A program made the translations under genes and the position numbers. Below the pieces are notes generated by a model. The model worked only from the letters and a program-made list of their open reading frames with translations, made no database searches and was not told the DNA's origin. Shown here piece after piece: positions 18,696 to 26,796 of a stretch of DNA of 61,271 nucleotides (its first letter is position 1; every line of letters starts with the position of its first letter). This DNA is from Kiloniellaceae bacterium (lineage in GTDB: Bacteria; Pseudomonadota; Alphaproteobacteria; Kiloniellales; Kiloniellaceae), in assembly GCA_009377535.1 (NCBI GenBank), contig WHTV01000016.1, positions 1 through 61,271 of the forward strand. The letters are read 5' to 3'.

Positions 18696-18797
18696 GCTAG
18701 AGCCCTTTCCGGCCGAGCGCCGCTATGGCCGGCGCCGAACCCCCTGATCTTGTCACAAAACCGCTCCGTCAGAATGGTCCGATTCGGTCGGGCAGTT

Positions 18798-19085
18798 CTA
18801 GTCGCGGAAGATCCGCTCTCCCTGCTCGTCGATGATCTGGCGGCCCTTCACGACGGCGAAGGCGTTGGCGCCTGCCGGCGAGGTGTGGGTGTCGGCCCGC
18901 AAGAAGCGATGCTCCTTCACCGTGCCCTCGATTTCCTTGCGGATAACGCCGGCAGTCAGCCACTGGCCGTTCTGCGGCTGGGCGGCCGGATGGATGCGGA
19001 AACCCTTGTATTCCACCGCCTCGCCTTCCTTGGCGGCGGCCTTGTCGCCGTTCCCGCCCCCGAAGAATTTGCTGAAGAGGCCCAT
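18798..19085 (-). CDS. HlyU family protein
   Basis: A 95-residue protein. 'MGLFSKFFGGG' at the N-terminus followed by 'EYKGFRIHPAAQ' and 'WLTAGVIRKEIEG', then 'DEQGERIF' at the C-terminus, match the HlyU-like small domain family. The name comes from a haemolysin regulator, but most alphaproteobacterial members have no known role. ATG 19085 has a strong GGGGGAGGATCGGAG upstream region; the longer open frame to 19238 looks non-conserved. Confidence 0.85.
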   Translation of the reverse strand: MGLFSKFFGGGNGDKAAAKEGEAVEYKGFRIHPAAQPQNGQWLTAGVIRKEIEGTVKEHRFLRADTHTSPAGANAFAVVKGRQIIDEQGERIFRD

Positions 19086-19369
19086 CTCCGATCCTCCCCC
19101 TCTGCTGTTTTGCCAAAGCCGCTGGCCTTTAAGGTAGCGCGCGGCGGCGCCGCTTCCTAGAGGCGCTGTCAGCCGACCGTGGCAGGCGCGAAATACCGGC
19201 ACAGACAGGCGTTCCCGGAGCCCGCCCTCAGGAGGCATCCCCGCCGCATCGCCGGCCCGGCAGCCTGGCCTTCGCGGAAAGCATTCCTCCGGCGGGCGCC
19301 GGCGCTCTATCCTGGCGCGGCCCCCTACGCGCCCGGCCGGGGCGCCGAAAAGCCCTGCAGGAGACAGAC

Positions 19370-20710
19370 GTGAGCAGCCTCTATCATCCCGTGCTCTACG
19401 ACCGCGACGCCCCGATCGGCAGCTACTGGGAAGCTTCGGCGCCGCCGCTGGGTCGCGAGACCCCGGCGCTGGAGGGCGCGGCCTCCTGCGAAGTGGCGGT
19501 GATCGGTGCCGGCTACACCGGCCTCACCGCCGCGCTCAGCCTGGTCGAGGAGCACGGCACCGCAGTGACGGTGCTGGAGGCTGGCACGCCGGGCTGGGGC
19601 GCTTCCGGGCGCAACGGCGGCTTCTGCTGCCTGGGCGGGGCCAAGCTCGGCTACGACGTCATGCGCGAGCGCTACGGCGTCGAGGAGATGCGCCGCTTTT
19701 TTGCGGTGCAGATGGAGGCCATCGAGCTGGTGAAGGAGACCTGCGCCCGCCGCGGCATCGAGGCCGACATCACCGGCGGCGGCGAGATCCTGCTGGCGCA
19801 CCGGCCGGGCCGCGCGACCGCGCTGCGCGACGACCGGCGCGAGATGTACGAGCTGGTCGGCCTCGACTGCTCCTTCCTCGACAACGACGCCCTGGCCGAG
19901 CGCGGCCTCGCCGCAGCCGGATTCCACGGCGGCCTGGAACTGCCGCTCGGCGTCGCCCTGCATCCGCTGAAATACCTGCGCGGCCTGGCGCGCGCGGCGA
20001 TCGATGCCGGCGTGAAGCTGCACGGCGGTTCGCCGGTCAGCGCCATCGAGCGCGCGGCCGGCCGCTTCGCACTGGTGACCCCGGCAGGGCGCCTGACCGC
20101 GCGCAAGGTGATCATCGCCACCAACGGTTACACCGAGGACGACCGCCTGCCGCAGTTGGCCGGGCAGCTCATGCCGGCGCAGTCGAGCATCATCGTCACC
20201 CGGCCCTTGAGCTTGGCAGAGCGGGCCGCCCAGGGCTGGACCAGCCCGGTGATGTGCGCCGACACCCGCCGTCTGCTGCACTACTTCCGCCTGCTGCCGG
20301 ACGGTCGCTTCCTGTGGGGCGGACGCGGCGGCATCTCCGGCTCGCCCGCCGCGGCCAGGCGCGCGCAGCGCCACCTCAGGCAGTCCTTCGAGCATCACTT
20401 TCCGGCCTGGCGCCACGTCGAGACCGAGTTCTTCTGGCGCGGCCTGGTCTGCCTGACCAAGCCGCTGGTGCCCTTCGTCGGCCGGCTGGAGGAGGGGCTC
20501 TACGCGGCGCTGGCCTATCACGGCAACGGCGTTTCCTTCACCGCGTGGGCAGGGCGCGCGCTGGCCGCGCAGGTCGCCGGGGTGCAGGGCGCCGAGGCCT
20601 TGCCGGCGGTGGTGCGTCGCCCGCTGCCGCGCTTCCCGCTGCCCTTTCTGCGCAAGCTCTACCTCACCGGCGCCTACGCTGCCTACGGGGTACAAGACGC
20701 GACCGGCTGA
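19370..20710 (+). CDS. FAD-dependent oxidoreductase, DAO family (PuuB-like)
   Basis: A 446-residue flavoenzyme. The dinucleotide-binding motif is 'VIGAGYTGLTAALSLVE' near residues 42-58. The 'GWGASGRNGGFCCLGG' segment is diagnostic of the gamma-glutamylputrescine oxidase / glycine oxidase-like subgroup of D-amino-acid-oxidase fold enzymes. A C-terminal 'ALAYHGNGVSFTAWAGRALA' contributes the second FAD contact. The substrate is likely an amine or secondary amino acid. GTG 19370 has AGGAG upstream. Its stop overlaps the next gene (TGATG). Confidence 0.88.
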   Translation: MSSLYHPVLYDRDAPIGSYWEASAPPLGRETPALEGAASCEVAVIGAGYTGLTAALSLVEEHGTAVTVLEAGTPGWGASGRNGGFCCLGGAKLGYDVMRERYGVEEMRRFFAVQMEAIELVKETCARRGIEADITGGGEILLAHRPGRATALRDDRREMYELVGLDCSFLDNDALAERGLAAAGFHGGLELPLGVALHPLKYLRGLARAAIDAGVKLHGGSPVSAIERAAGRFALVTPAGRLTARKVIIATNGYTEDDRLPQLAGQLMPAQSSIIVTRPLSLAERAAQGWTSPVMCADTRRLLHYFRLLPDGRFLWGGRGGISGSPAAARRAQRHLRQSFEHHFPAWRHVETEFFWRGLVCLTKPLVPFVGRLEEGLYAALAYHGNGVSFTAWAGRALAAQVAGVQGAEALPAVVRRPLPRFPLPFLRKLYLTGAYAAYGVQDATG

Positions 20711-21339
20711 TGCGACGGCTCCAGCACCTGCTCTGCGGACTGCTGTCGGCCTTCTGGGCCGGGCCAGCCGCGGCGCTGGAGGACCTGTCGGGTTGGCAGG
20801 GCCTCACCTGGGGCATGACCGGATCTCAGATCGAAGCCGCGCTCGGCGCGCGAGTCACGGCGCTGCCGGGGCGCTGGCTCTACGGCGGCGCCTATGCCGA
20901 TCTCGCGGTGGAGGAGGTGGCGCTCGGCGGCTTCGCCTTCACGGGCTACCTGCAGATGAACGCCGAGACCGGCCGCCTGCAGCAGGTCCTGCTGGAGCGC
21001 CGGCGCACTGGCGCGCTGCCGGCCGCCTTCGAGGCGGTGCTCACCGAGCTGCAGCAGGTTCTCGGGCCGCCGTCGGCCGACTGCGCCCAGGCCAAGACCG
21101 GCGGCCAGCCGCTCGACTATCAGATCACCTGGCGCTTTCCGACCACCACGGTGCACGCCAAGTTCCTCGACTTCTCCACCACCGCGGTGTTCTCACGCGA
21201 CCCGGAGGCGGAGCTCGACCCGCTGGTCATCGAGCGCAAGGTGCGGCGCAACCTCAGGCGCTTCATGCCGCGCCGCATCCTCGTGCGCTACCACGACGCG
21301 ACGCGCAGCGAACTCGATCCGGGGTGCAGTCAGAGATAA
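20710..21339 (+). CDS. Secreted hypothetical protein
   Basis: A 209-residue protein with a signal peptide (about residues 1-22, GPAAALED). The mature N-terminus 'WQGLTWGMTGSQIEAALG' is a common opening of periplasmic or lipoprotein-like domains that precedes a beta-sheet fold. The start overlaps the oxidoreductase stop, so the two are co-translated. It overlaps the convergent acyltransferase by 10 nt. Function unknown. Confidence 0.75.
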   Translation: MRRLQHLLCGLLSAFWAGPAAALEDLSGWQGLTWGMTGSQIEAALGARVTALPGRWLYGGAYADLAVEEVALGGFAFTGYLQMNAETGRLQQVLLERRRTGALPAAFEAVLTELQQVLGPPSADCAQAKTGGQPLDYQITWRFPTTTVHAKFLDFSTTAVFSRDPEAELDPLVIERKVRRNLRRFMPRRILVRYHDATRSELDPGCSQR

Positions 21340-22298
21340 CTGCCGGTCAGAGTGAAGACCTTGCCGCCGAGGCCGAGCTTGAAGCGCGCCAGGCCTTGCT
21401 GGCTCTCGGTGTTGAGGCCGCCGAGGTCGAGCCACTGGATGCCGTCCTGCCGCAGCGCCTCGATGGCGCGCCAAAGCAGCAGGTTGTGGGCCTGGCCTGC
21501 GCGGCCGGCCGCGCCAGTCCAGGATGCCATGTAGGTCGCGCTTGCGCCGTGGCGCAGCAGGACCACGCCGGCCACCAGCTTGTCGTCGCGTCGGGCGGAC
21601 AGCGTCAGCAGCGCGTCCTTGTCGGCCGCGGCAAGCGCGGCGATGAATTCGCCGCTGGGCCCGACGAAGCGCTTCTTGTGGCGGAAGCTGTCGTAGAGCA
21701 ACAGCGCGGCCTGGCGTTGACGTTTCTTGAGATCGCGCGCGACGACGGTGCCTTCGCGCTCGGCCTTGCGCAGGGCACCGCGCCACTTGCCGTGCAGTCC
21801 GGCCAGCAGCGCCTCCGGGTTCTGCCGCAGGTCGAGCCAGGCGGAGGCATAGCCGGTCACCACGCGGCGCAGGCCCTGGGCCTCGATGAGGGCGGCGCTG
21901 CGTGGATCCTGCGGCAGCTCGGGCAGCCAGGAGAGGAAGTCGAGGGGCCGGCTGCGATAGCGGCGCGCGATGTCGCGGCACAGCAGGGCTGCGCGCGGAT
22001 CGTTCAGCGGATCGACGCGCCAGATCGGGCCACGCAGGATGCGCGTCACGCCGATGCGCCAGTAGCGCTTGCGGAAGGCCTGCAGCAACGCCAGGGGCGT
22101 GTCGCCCTCCGAGATGACATGGCGCTCGACGCGCTGCCCGTGCAGCTTGGCGAGCGCTTCCCCGTAGGCCCAGGACTGCTCCAGGCTGGTTTTGCCGGCT
22201 TCGCGGAACAGGGCCTCCCACTGCGCCCGCGTGGCGGACCGCCAGGTCATGGAAAGGTCTGGGGTGCCGTCGGACGGCTCGCGGGTCTCTGCCAGCAT
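21330..22298 (-). CDS. FemAB/CelD-like GNAT-fold acyltransferase
   Basis: A 322-residue cytoplasmic protein with the double-GNAT organisation of FemAB-type proteins. Features are 'SLEQSWAYGEALAKL' near the N-terminus, 'ARRYRSRPLDFLSWLPELP' and 'WLDLRQNPEALLAGLHGKWR', and a C-terminal 'QAHNLLLWRAIEALRQDG' followed by 'WLDLGGLNTE' and 'RFKLGLGGKVF'. The last is typical of peptidoglycan-bridge or exopolysaccharide acyltransferases. I start at ATG 22298; TTG 22334 is possible. The real acceptor is unknown. Confidence 0.82.
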   Translation of the reverse strand: MLAETREPSDGTPDLSMTWRSATRAQWEALFREAGKTSLEQSWAYGEALAKLHGQRVERHVISEGDTPLALLQAFRKRYWRIGVTRILRGPIWRVDPLNDPRAALLCRDIARRYRSRPLDFLSWLPELPQDPRSAALIEAQGLRRVVTGYASAWLDLRQNPEALLAGLHGKWRGALRKAEREGTVVARDLKKRQRQAALLLYDSFRHKKRFVGPSGEFIAALAAADKDALLTLSARRDDKLVAGVVLLRHGASATYMASWTGAAGRAGQAHNLLLWRAIEALRQDGIQWLDLGGLNTESQQGLARFKLGLGGKVFTLTGSYL

Positions 22299-22350
22299 GG
22301 CCGGCAGTTTCCCGGTTTTCCCTTGCGCCGGCAACGACTAGTCTCGGCTC

Positions 22351-22554
22351 ATGTCACAGGAAAAGAGCAGCCCCGACGGCGTTTTCGGGCAGGTCGTTCC
22401 CAGGCGCCGCCTCACGCGCTGGGCAGCCTACTATTTCCTGCTCTATGTCTGCCTGCCGGTGCTGGCGTTGGGGGTGCTGGCCGACGGGTTGCTCTACCTC
22501 GTCTCCAGCGTCCTGTTCGACCGCTGCCATGCACTCTTCTGTCTGCTCGGCTGA
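22351..22554 (+). CDS. Small membrane protein
   Basis: A 67-residue protein with a basic stretch (RRRLTRW) followed by one or two hydrophobic segments covering residues 27-65 (YYFLLYVCLPVLALGVLADG and LLYLVSSVLF). Positive-inside arrangement suggests the N-terminus faces the cytoplasm. The divergent start is 52 nt from the acyltransferase. Codon usage is like its neighbours, but I do not recognise the family. Confidence 0.55.
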   Translation: MSQEKSSPDGVFGQVVPRRRLTRWAAYYFLLYVCLPVLALGVLADGLLYLVSSVLFDRCHALFCLLG

Positions 22555-22560
22555 CGGGGC

Positions 22561-22782
22561 CTATTCGGGTGAGGCGGATTCCACCGTGCGGCGGCCGAGC
22601 TGCGTCAGGGCGACTGAATGGACGCCGGGGCTGACCTGCGAGACGGTGATCCAGCCCTTCGCGCGGCACTCGCTTACGGTGCGCCAGAGGATGGTTTCCT
22701 GACGCTGTTCGGTCACGCCGATGTCGCCGGACATGCGGAGCAACTCGAGCACGAGCTGCTGCTGGGGAAGGAGATGGGGCAC
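22561..22782 (-). CDS. Small winged-helix-like hypothetical protein
   Basis: A 73-residue protein. The pattern 'QQQLVLELLRMSGDIGVTEQ', then 'ILWRTVSECRAKGWI' and a beta hairpin 'VHSVALTQLGRRTVE', looks like a compact winged helix of the kind that reads 'T..GR' at its wing. The start is GTG 22782 and its stop faces the small membrane gene. Function unknown; DNA binding is inference from shape only. Confidence 0.6.
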   Translation of the reverse strand: MPHLLPQQQLVLELLRMSGDIGVTEQRQETILWRTVSECRAKGWITVSQVSPGVHSVALTQLGRRTVESASPE

Positions 22783-22956
22783 GGGGGGCTAAGTTTCCTG
22801 CAGCGGTTTTCCGATTCCGGCGCCTGCTTTCGCTAGGCCCGCCGGCAACTGGCTGGCAGGTTATCTTTTTCGGACGCGCCGGGCGAGTGCGCAGAGGCCT
22901 CACACGACGCCGCCTTCGGCCGACGCCCTTAGCCTAGGGTCAACAGAGCGTGCGCC

Positions 22957-23328
22957 TTAGTGCTGGACACCTTCGGCAAGGACGCGGCAAAGCTGGCTCA
23001 CCGCTTCCTGGTGCCGGTCATTGTTGATGCGCGTGAAGTTGCGCGCCAGGTCGAGGCACATGCGCTGGCGCTCGTTCAGGCGGCTGTCCTGGTTGTGCAG
23101 GCCTTCGTAGAAGAAGCCGATATCGACGCCGAGCACCTTGGCGATCTCGAACAGCCGGCCCGCCGAGACGCGGTTGATGCCGCGCTCGTACTTATGGGCC
23201 TGCTGGTAGGTCACGCCGATCATCTCCGCGAGCTGCTGCTGGGTCAGGCCCAGCATGGTGCGGCGCTCGCGAATCCGCTGGCCGACGTACTTTTCAACGC
23301 TCTGGATGTTTGCAGTCACCGTTTCCAC
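22957..23328 (-). CDS. XRE family HTH transcriptional regulator
   Basis: A 123-residue protein with a canonical lambda-repressor-type HTH at about residues 13-68: 'GQRIRERRTMLGLTQQQLAE', 'IGVTYQQAHKYERGINRV' and 'LFEIAKVLGVDIGFFYEG'. The short C-terminal helix region ('RQRMCLDLARNFTRI') is typical of single-domain alphaproteobacterial XRE regulators. It starts at GTG 23328 and opens onto an AT-rich promoter region that may hold its own operator. Confidence 0.9.
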   Translation of the reverse strand: METVTANIQSVEKYVGQRIRERRTMLGLTQQQLAEMIGVTYQQAHKYERGINRVSAGRLFEIAKVLGVDIGFFYEGLHNQDSRLNERQRMCLDLARNFTRINNDRHQEAVSQLCRVLAEGVQH

Positions 23329-23850
23329 TCGATTTCACCATTCCAGTTGGGGTTGATCCAAATGGTAACTAGCCACCTCGACAGGCAAACCTAAACATAT
23401 TGATTTAGAAAAATAATCACTTCGAGGAGTAAATAAGGCAAGAGGTTTTTCGCCCAAAAGCCGGAACCGTTGCCAAAGTCACCGGCGACAATCCTGAGGT
23501 CGCGGCAGCGGAGAAGAAAATAGCATAAATTTCAACAGTTTAATGACAATCTGCGTCGAGTACGCGAAGGCCGATGCTCGTGCCGGCGATCTGCAGGGGC
23601 GGGTCGTCTTTGCCGCCTCACGGAAGCTTCACGCTCTGGGTGAATTACATGATCCCCGCTCCCCCAAATTCCAGCGTCAAATAAGGGACGTCGGACGTGC
23701 GGCTGACTCAAAATTGATTCATCGCGACAAGGAAGGTCGCCTGCACGCGGGACAGCCACCCTTCGCGCCGGCTGACTGACCGATCGTTCCACCGGCGCGC
23801 CCGACCCCGGAACGCGGCAGGAATGTCAGGGCCAGGCCAGAGGAGACCAA
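23329..23850. other. Intergenic region with AT-rich patch upstream of the XRE gene
   Basis: About 520 nt without a credible gene. Bases roughly 23385-23450 are clearly AT-rich against the surrounding GC-rich DNA and contain CTAAA-N8-TTTAG, an inverted repeat within 'aacctaaacatattga', and a TTTAGAAAAAT motif. This is the likely promoter and possible autoregulatory site of the XRE gene. The rest is featureless; short frames at 23532-23792 look like shadows. Confidence 0.5.
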
Positions 23851-24741
23851 GTGGAGACGAACAACGAGCCGAAGCGCCGGCTGAAGCTGGCTGTCGGGCA
23901 AATCGAGGCGCACCACGGCGACATGGCAGCCAACCTGCCGAAGCATCTCGACATGATCGCCGCCGCGCGAGCCGGCGGGGCCGACGTCCTGCTGTTTCCC
24001 GAGCTGTCGCTCACCGGCTACTGCGTCGGCGAGCGCAGCCTCTCCCTGGCAATCCCGCGCGACCACGCAATCATCGGCCGTCTGGCCGAGGCCAGCCAGG
24101 ACATGTGGTCGGTGGTCGGCTTCATCGAGGAAGGCGTTGCCGCGCAGATTCACAACTCGCTCGCCGTGCTGCGCAACGGCGAAGTCGTCTTCCTGCATCG
24201 CAAGCTGAACCTCGCCACCTTCGGCAAGCTGGAGGAAGGCAAGCACTTCGCCGGCGGCCGTTACCTGGAAACCTTCGGCCTGGGTCCGCACTGGCGCGCG
24301 GGCACGCTCATCTGTGCCGACAGCTGGAACCCAGCCCTGGTGCACCTCGCCGCGGTGCAGGGCGCCACGCTGTTGCTGCTGCCGGTCGCCTCGGCGCTCG
24401 GCGTGGTGGGCGGCGAGTTCTCCAATCCGCTCGGCTGGCAGCGCACCCTCGACTTCTACGCCATGGTCTACGGCATGCCGCTGGCTATGGCCAACTTCGC
24501 CGGCAAGCAAGACGACGCGCAGTTCTGGGGAGGCAGTCGCGTGCTCGACCCCTACGGCAACTGCCTGGCCCAGGCCGGCGACGGCGAGGAATTGATCTTT
24601 GCCGAACTCGACTTCCAGACGGTACTGACGGCGCGCTACCACCTTCCGACACTGCGCGATTCGAACCTCGACCTGGTCTACCGCGAACTCGGCCGGCTCA
24701 CTTGGCAGGTCGGCGTGCCGCCGGAAAGCCGTCGGCTATAG
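23851..24741 (+). CDS. Carbon-nitrogen hydrolase (nitrilase superfamily)
   Basis: A 296-residue enzyme with the Glu-Lys-Cys triad of the superfamily in order: 'LLFPELSLTGYCVG' (Glu), 'FLHRKLNLATFG' (Lys) and 'LICADSWNPALVHL' (Cys). These enzymes hydrolyse nitriles, amides or carbamoyl groups; this one resembles amidase/carbamoylase branches. GTG 23851 has AGAGGAGACC upstream. A GlxA-type regulator follows 166 nt downstream in the same direction, so the pair may act together. Confidence 0.9.
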   Translation: METNNEPKRRLKLAVGQIEAHHGDMAANLPKHLDMIAAARAGGADVLLFPELSLTGYCVGERSLSLAIPRDHAIIGRLAEASQDMWSVVGFIEEGVAAQIHNSLAVLRNGEVVFLHRKLNLATFGKLEEGKHFAGGRYLETFGLGPHWRAGTLICADSWNPALVHLAAVQGATLLLLPVASALGVVGGEFSNPLGWQRTLDFYAMVYGMPLAMANFAGKQDDAQFWGGSRVLDPYGNCLAQAGDGEELIFAELDFQTVLTARYHLPTLRDSNLDLVYRELGRLTWQVGVPPESRRL

Positions 24742-24907
24742 AGGCCGCGACGGCCGCCCCTGAGCCTCGGCCCGTTCGCTGTCCGGTCCGCGCGCTCGGC
24801 ATGCCGGGGGCCACGCGCCGGACATTGTCCTGTGGCGACTTCCCGCTATGCTGTCCCCCTAGGGTATCGACGGGGAAGGGACTCTTGGCATCCGTGAGGG
24901 AGAGGCG

Positions 24908-25960
24908 GTGACAGGCGCGCGCGGCCGCGAAGGCCAGCAGACCTTCGGGTTTCTGCTGCTGCCGCAGTTTTCCATGCTGGCCTTCAGCTCGGCGGTCGAG
25001 CCCTTGCGCTCGGCCAACCGGCTAGCCGGCAAGACGCTCTACGACTGGCGCATCCTGACCGCCGACGGCCGTCCCATTCATTCTTCCAGCCGCATGCATC
25101 TGCTGCCCGACGGCGGGCTGGACGACTGCGGGCGGCTCGACTTCCTCATCGTGGTCGCCGGCCTAGCGGTGCAGCGCCTGCGCGAACCTGCGGTGATTGC
25201 CGCTCTGCGCCGCCAGGCGCGCAGCGGCTGCCGGCTGGGCGCGCTCTCCACCGGCAGCTATCTCCTGGCCTGGGCCGGCCTGCTCGACGGCTTCCGCTGC
25301 ACCGTGCACTGGGAGAACCTCGATGCCTTCCGCGAGGACTTTCCCGATCTCGATATCACCGGCGAGCTGTTCGAGATCGACGGCGCCCGGCTGACCTGCT
25401 CCGGCGGCACCGCCTCGCTCGACATGATGTTGAGCCTGATTGCCGAATCGCACGGCCGCGATTTGGCCGCACAGGTCGCCGAGCAGTTCATCCACGAACG
25501 CATCCGCGACACCCACGACCACCAGCGCATGAGCCTGCAGGGGCGCCTCGGCATCAGCCATCCCAAGCTGCTGCAGGTCATCGGCCTGATGGAGGCCAAC
25601 TTGGAGGAGCCTCTGGCCCGTGCCGAGCTGGCGCGCCGCGCGGGACTTTCAACCCGCCAGCTGGAACGCCTGTTCCGCCGCTATCTCGGGCGCACGCCGA
25701 CGCGCTATTACCTGGAGCTGCGCCTGCACCGGGCGCGCGCCTTGTTGACCCAGACGGCAATGTCGATCCTCAACGTGGCGCTGGCCTGCGGTTTCGTCTC
25801 CGCGTCGCACTTCTCCAAATGCTACCGCGAGTTCTTCCACAGGATGCCGCGCGAGGAGCGCCAGCAATCGGCGCGTCAGCCGGCCGCCGGCGATGCGCCG
25901 GAAGCCTCCGTGACGGCGCCGAACGGCCTGTCGTCAGGCGACCTCGACCGGGCCCGTTGA
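24908..25960 (+). CDS. GlxA family transcriptional regulator (DJ-1/PfpI + AraC)
   Basis: A 350-residue two-domain regulator. The N-terminal class I glutamine-amidotransferase-like sensor (about 12-200) opens 'FGFLLLPQFSMLAFSSAVEP' and contains 'GALSTGSYLLAWAGLLDG', with Thr-Gly-Ser in place of the nucleophile Cys, so it is a ligand sensor rather than an enzyme. The C-terminal AraC HTH pair covers 'RAELARRAGLSTRQLERLFR' and 'ILNVALACGFVSASHFSKCY'. It is a paralogue of the CdhR-like protein at 52515-53504. Its ligand may be an amine or amide linked to the upstream hydrolase. Confidence 0.9.
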   Translation: MTGARGREGQQTFGFLLLPQFSMLAFSSAVEPLRSANRLAGKTLYDWRILTADGRPIHSSSRMHLLPDGGLDDCGRLDFLIVVAGLAVQRLREPAVIAALRRQARSGCRLGALSTGSYLLAWAGLLDGFRCTVHWENLDAFREDFPDLDITGELFEIDGARLTCSGGTASLDMMLSLIAESHGRDLAAQVAEQFIHERIRDTHDHQRMSLQGRLGISHPKLLQVIGLMEANLEEPLARAELARRAGLSTRQLERLFRRYLGRTPTRYYLELRLHRARALLTQTAMSILNVALACGFVSASHFSKCYREFFHRMPREERQQSARQPAAGDAPEASVTAPNGLSSGDLDRAR

Positions 25961-26008
25961 AGGCACGCTGATACATTCCAAAACGAAAAGCGCGGGTCGG
26001 AGGGCGCT

Positions 26009-26491
26009 CTAAACGGCGAGACGGACGAAGGTCGCCGAGTCCGGCAGCAGGCCAGGCTCGCCGCCGGCTTTGCGATAGACGTCGCTGCTCAGCAGCGCCG
26101 CGTCGCGATGGCCGGAGAGGCTGGTCTGCGGGGAGGCCGGCTGGCCGCGGCTGCCGGCCGCTTGCTGGCCCAGCACCTGGACCATGAAAGGCAGGGCGGT
26201 GAGGCGGGAGAAGTTGACCAGCTTGCCGACCGCGGCCTCGCTGCCACTCTTGCCGCGCAGCGCCGCCTTTTCCCGGTCGCTCCGGGCGCCGTCCCCGACC
26301 CGCTCCCGGGGCTCGTGGCCCGGCCCGCCGAGGCCCCGTTCGGGCCGCGCCGGATTGCGCTGGGCCGGCGTGACGGGGGTTACCGCCTTCACCCGCTGGC
26401 TGTCACCGTCTGCCTGCGGCACGCCAGCAGCCGTCGTGCCCGCCGGGTTGGCGGGAACGGGCAGTTGCAGCAGCCTTGGAACACCGGTCAT
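26009..26491 (-). CDS. Conserved hypothetical protein
   Basis: A 160-residue protein with a low-complexity Pro/Ala/Gly N-terminal half and a more conserved-looking C-terminus, 'FSRLTALPFMVQVLGQQAAG' and a short 'YRKAGGEP' region. A similar '[ST]PF[LM][AV]Q..' plus 'YR.A' tail occurs in short alphaproteobacterial proteins of unknown role. The gene starts at the edge of an AT-rich promoter region. An opposite-strand frame (26108-26530) is less convincing. Moderate confidence that this is a real gene. Confidence 0.55.
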   Translation of the reverse strand: MTGVPRLLQLPVPANPAGTTAAGVPQADGDSQRVKAVTPVTPAQRNPARPERGLGGPGHEPRERVGDGARSDREKAALRGKSGSEAAVGKLVNFSRLTALPFMVQVLGQQAAGSRGQPASPQTSLSGHRDAALLSSDVYRKAGGEPGLLPDSATFVRLAV

Positions 26492-26796
26492 GCCAGGAAG
26501 TCCGCGGAATCCTCTTTTCAGATCCTATAGTAGGCGCATCTTGTGAAAAATTTATCAAGCATTGAATCTAATATGGTTTAGAAATTAACTAAATATATTA
26601 AGCATGTTTTCTTAAAATCTCTAAGTAACTCGCAATTTACAAAGCATAAACCACAGATTTTATTCAGTATGCAACCTTCCTCCCTCAGTATTTCATCCTT
26701 CATTAAGGGCCGGCTGCCACATTCGTTGGCCTAGATGGGCAGATGCCCGGATCGGCCGGAACCCTTGGGTTCGACTTCAGGTAGGAGAGGAGCGCC
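26492..26796. other. AT-rich divergent promoter region
   Basis: About 305 nt without a gene. Bases roughly 26525-26705 are strikingly AT-rich compared with the flanks and contain TTTAG-N7-CTAAA near 26577-26593 in the context 'tggtttagaaattaac'. It separates the divergent hypothetical gene (26491, minus) and the GGDEF-EAL gene (26797, plus), so it probably carries both promoters and could bind an AT-hook or MucR/H-NS-like silencer. Confidence 0.5.

Noticed and set aside
19325..20695. 456-codon minus-strand frame over the FAD oxidoreductase
   Set aside because: Antisense shadow; the plus strand holds the FAD-binding and PuuB-like motifs.
23532..23792. Short frames in the 23329-23850 gap
   Set aside because: No ribosome site, no recognisable motif and arginine-rich composition.
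26108..26530. 140-codon plus-strand frame opposite the 26009-26491 gene
   Set aside because: Composition is shadow-like; the minus frame has the more plausible conserved C-terminus, although confidence is only moderate.
26570..26610. CtrA box (TTAA-N7-TTAA) in the AT-rich region
   Set aside because: The two TTAA words are 9 nt apart rather than 7.
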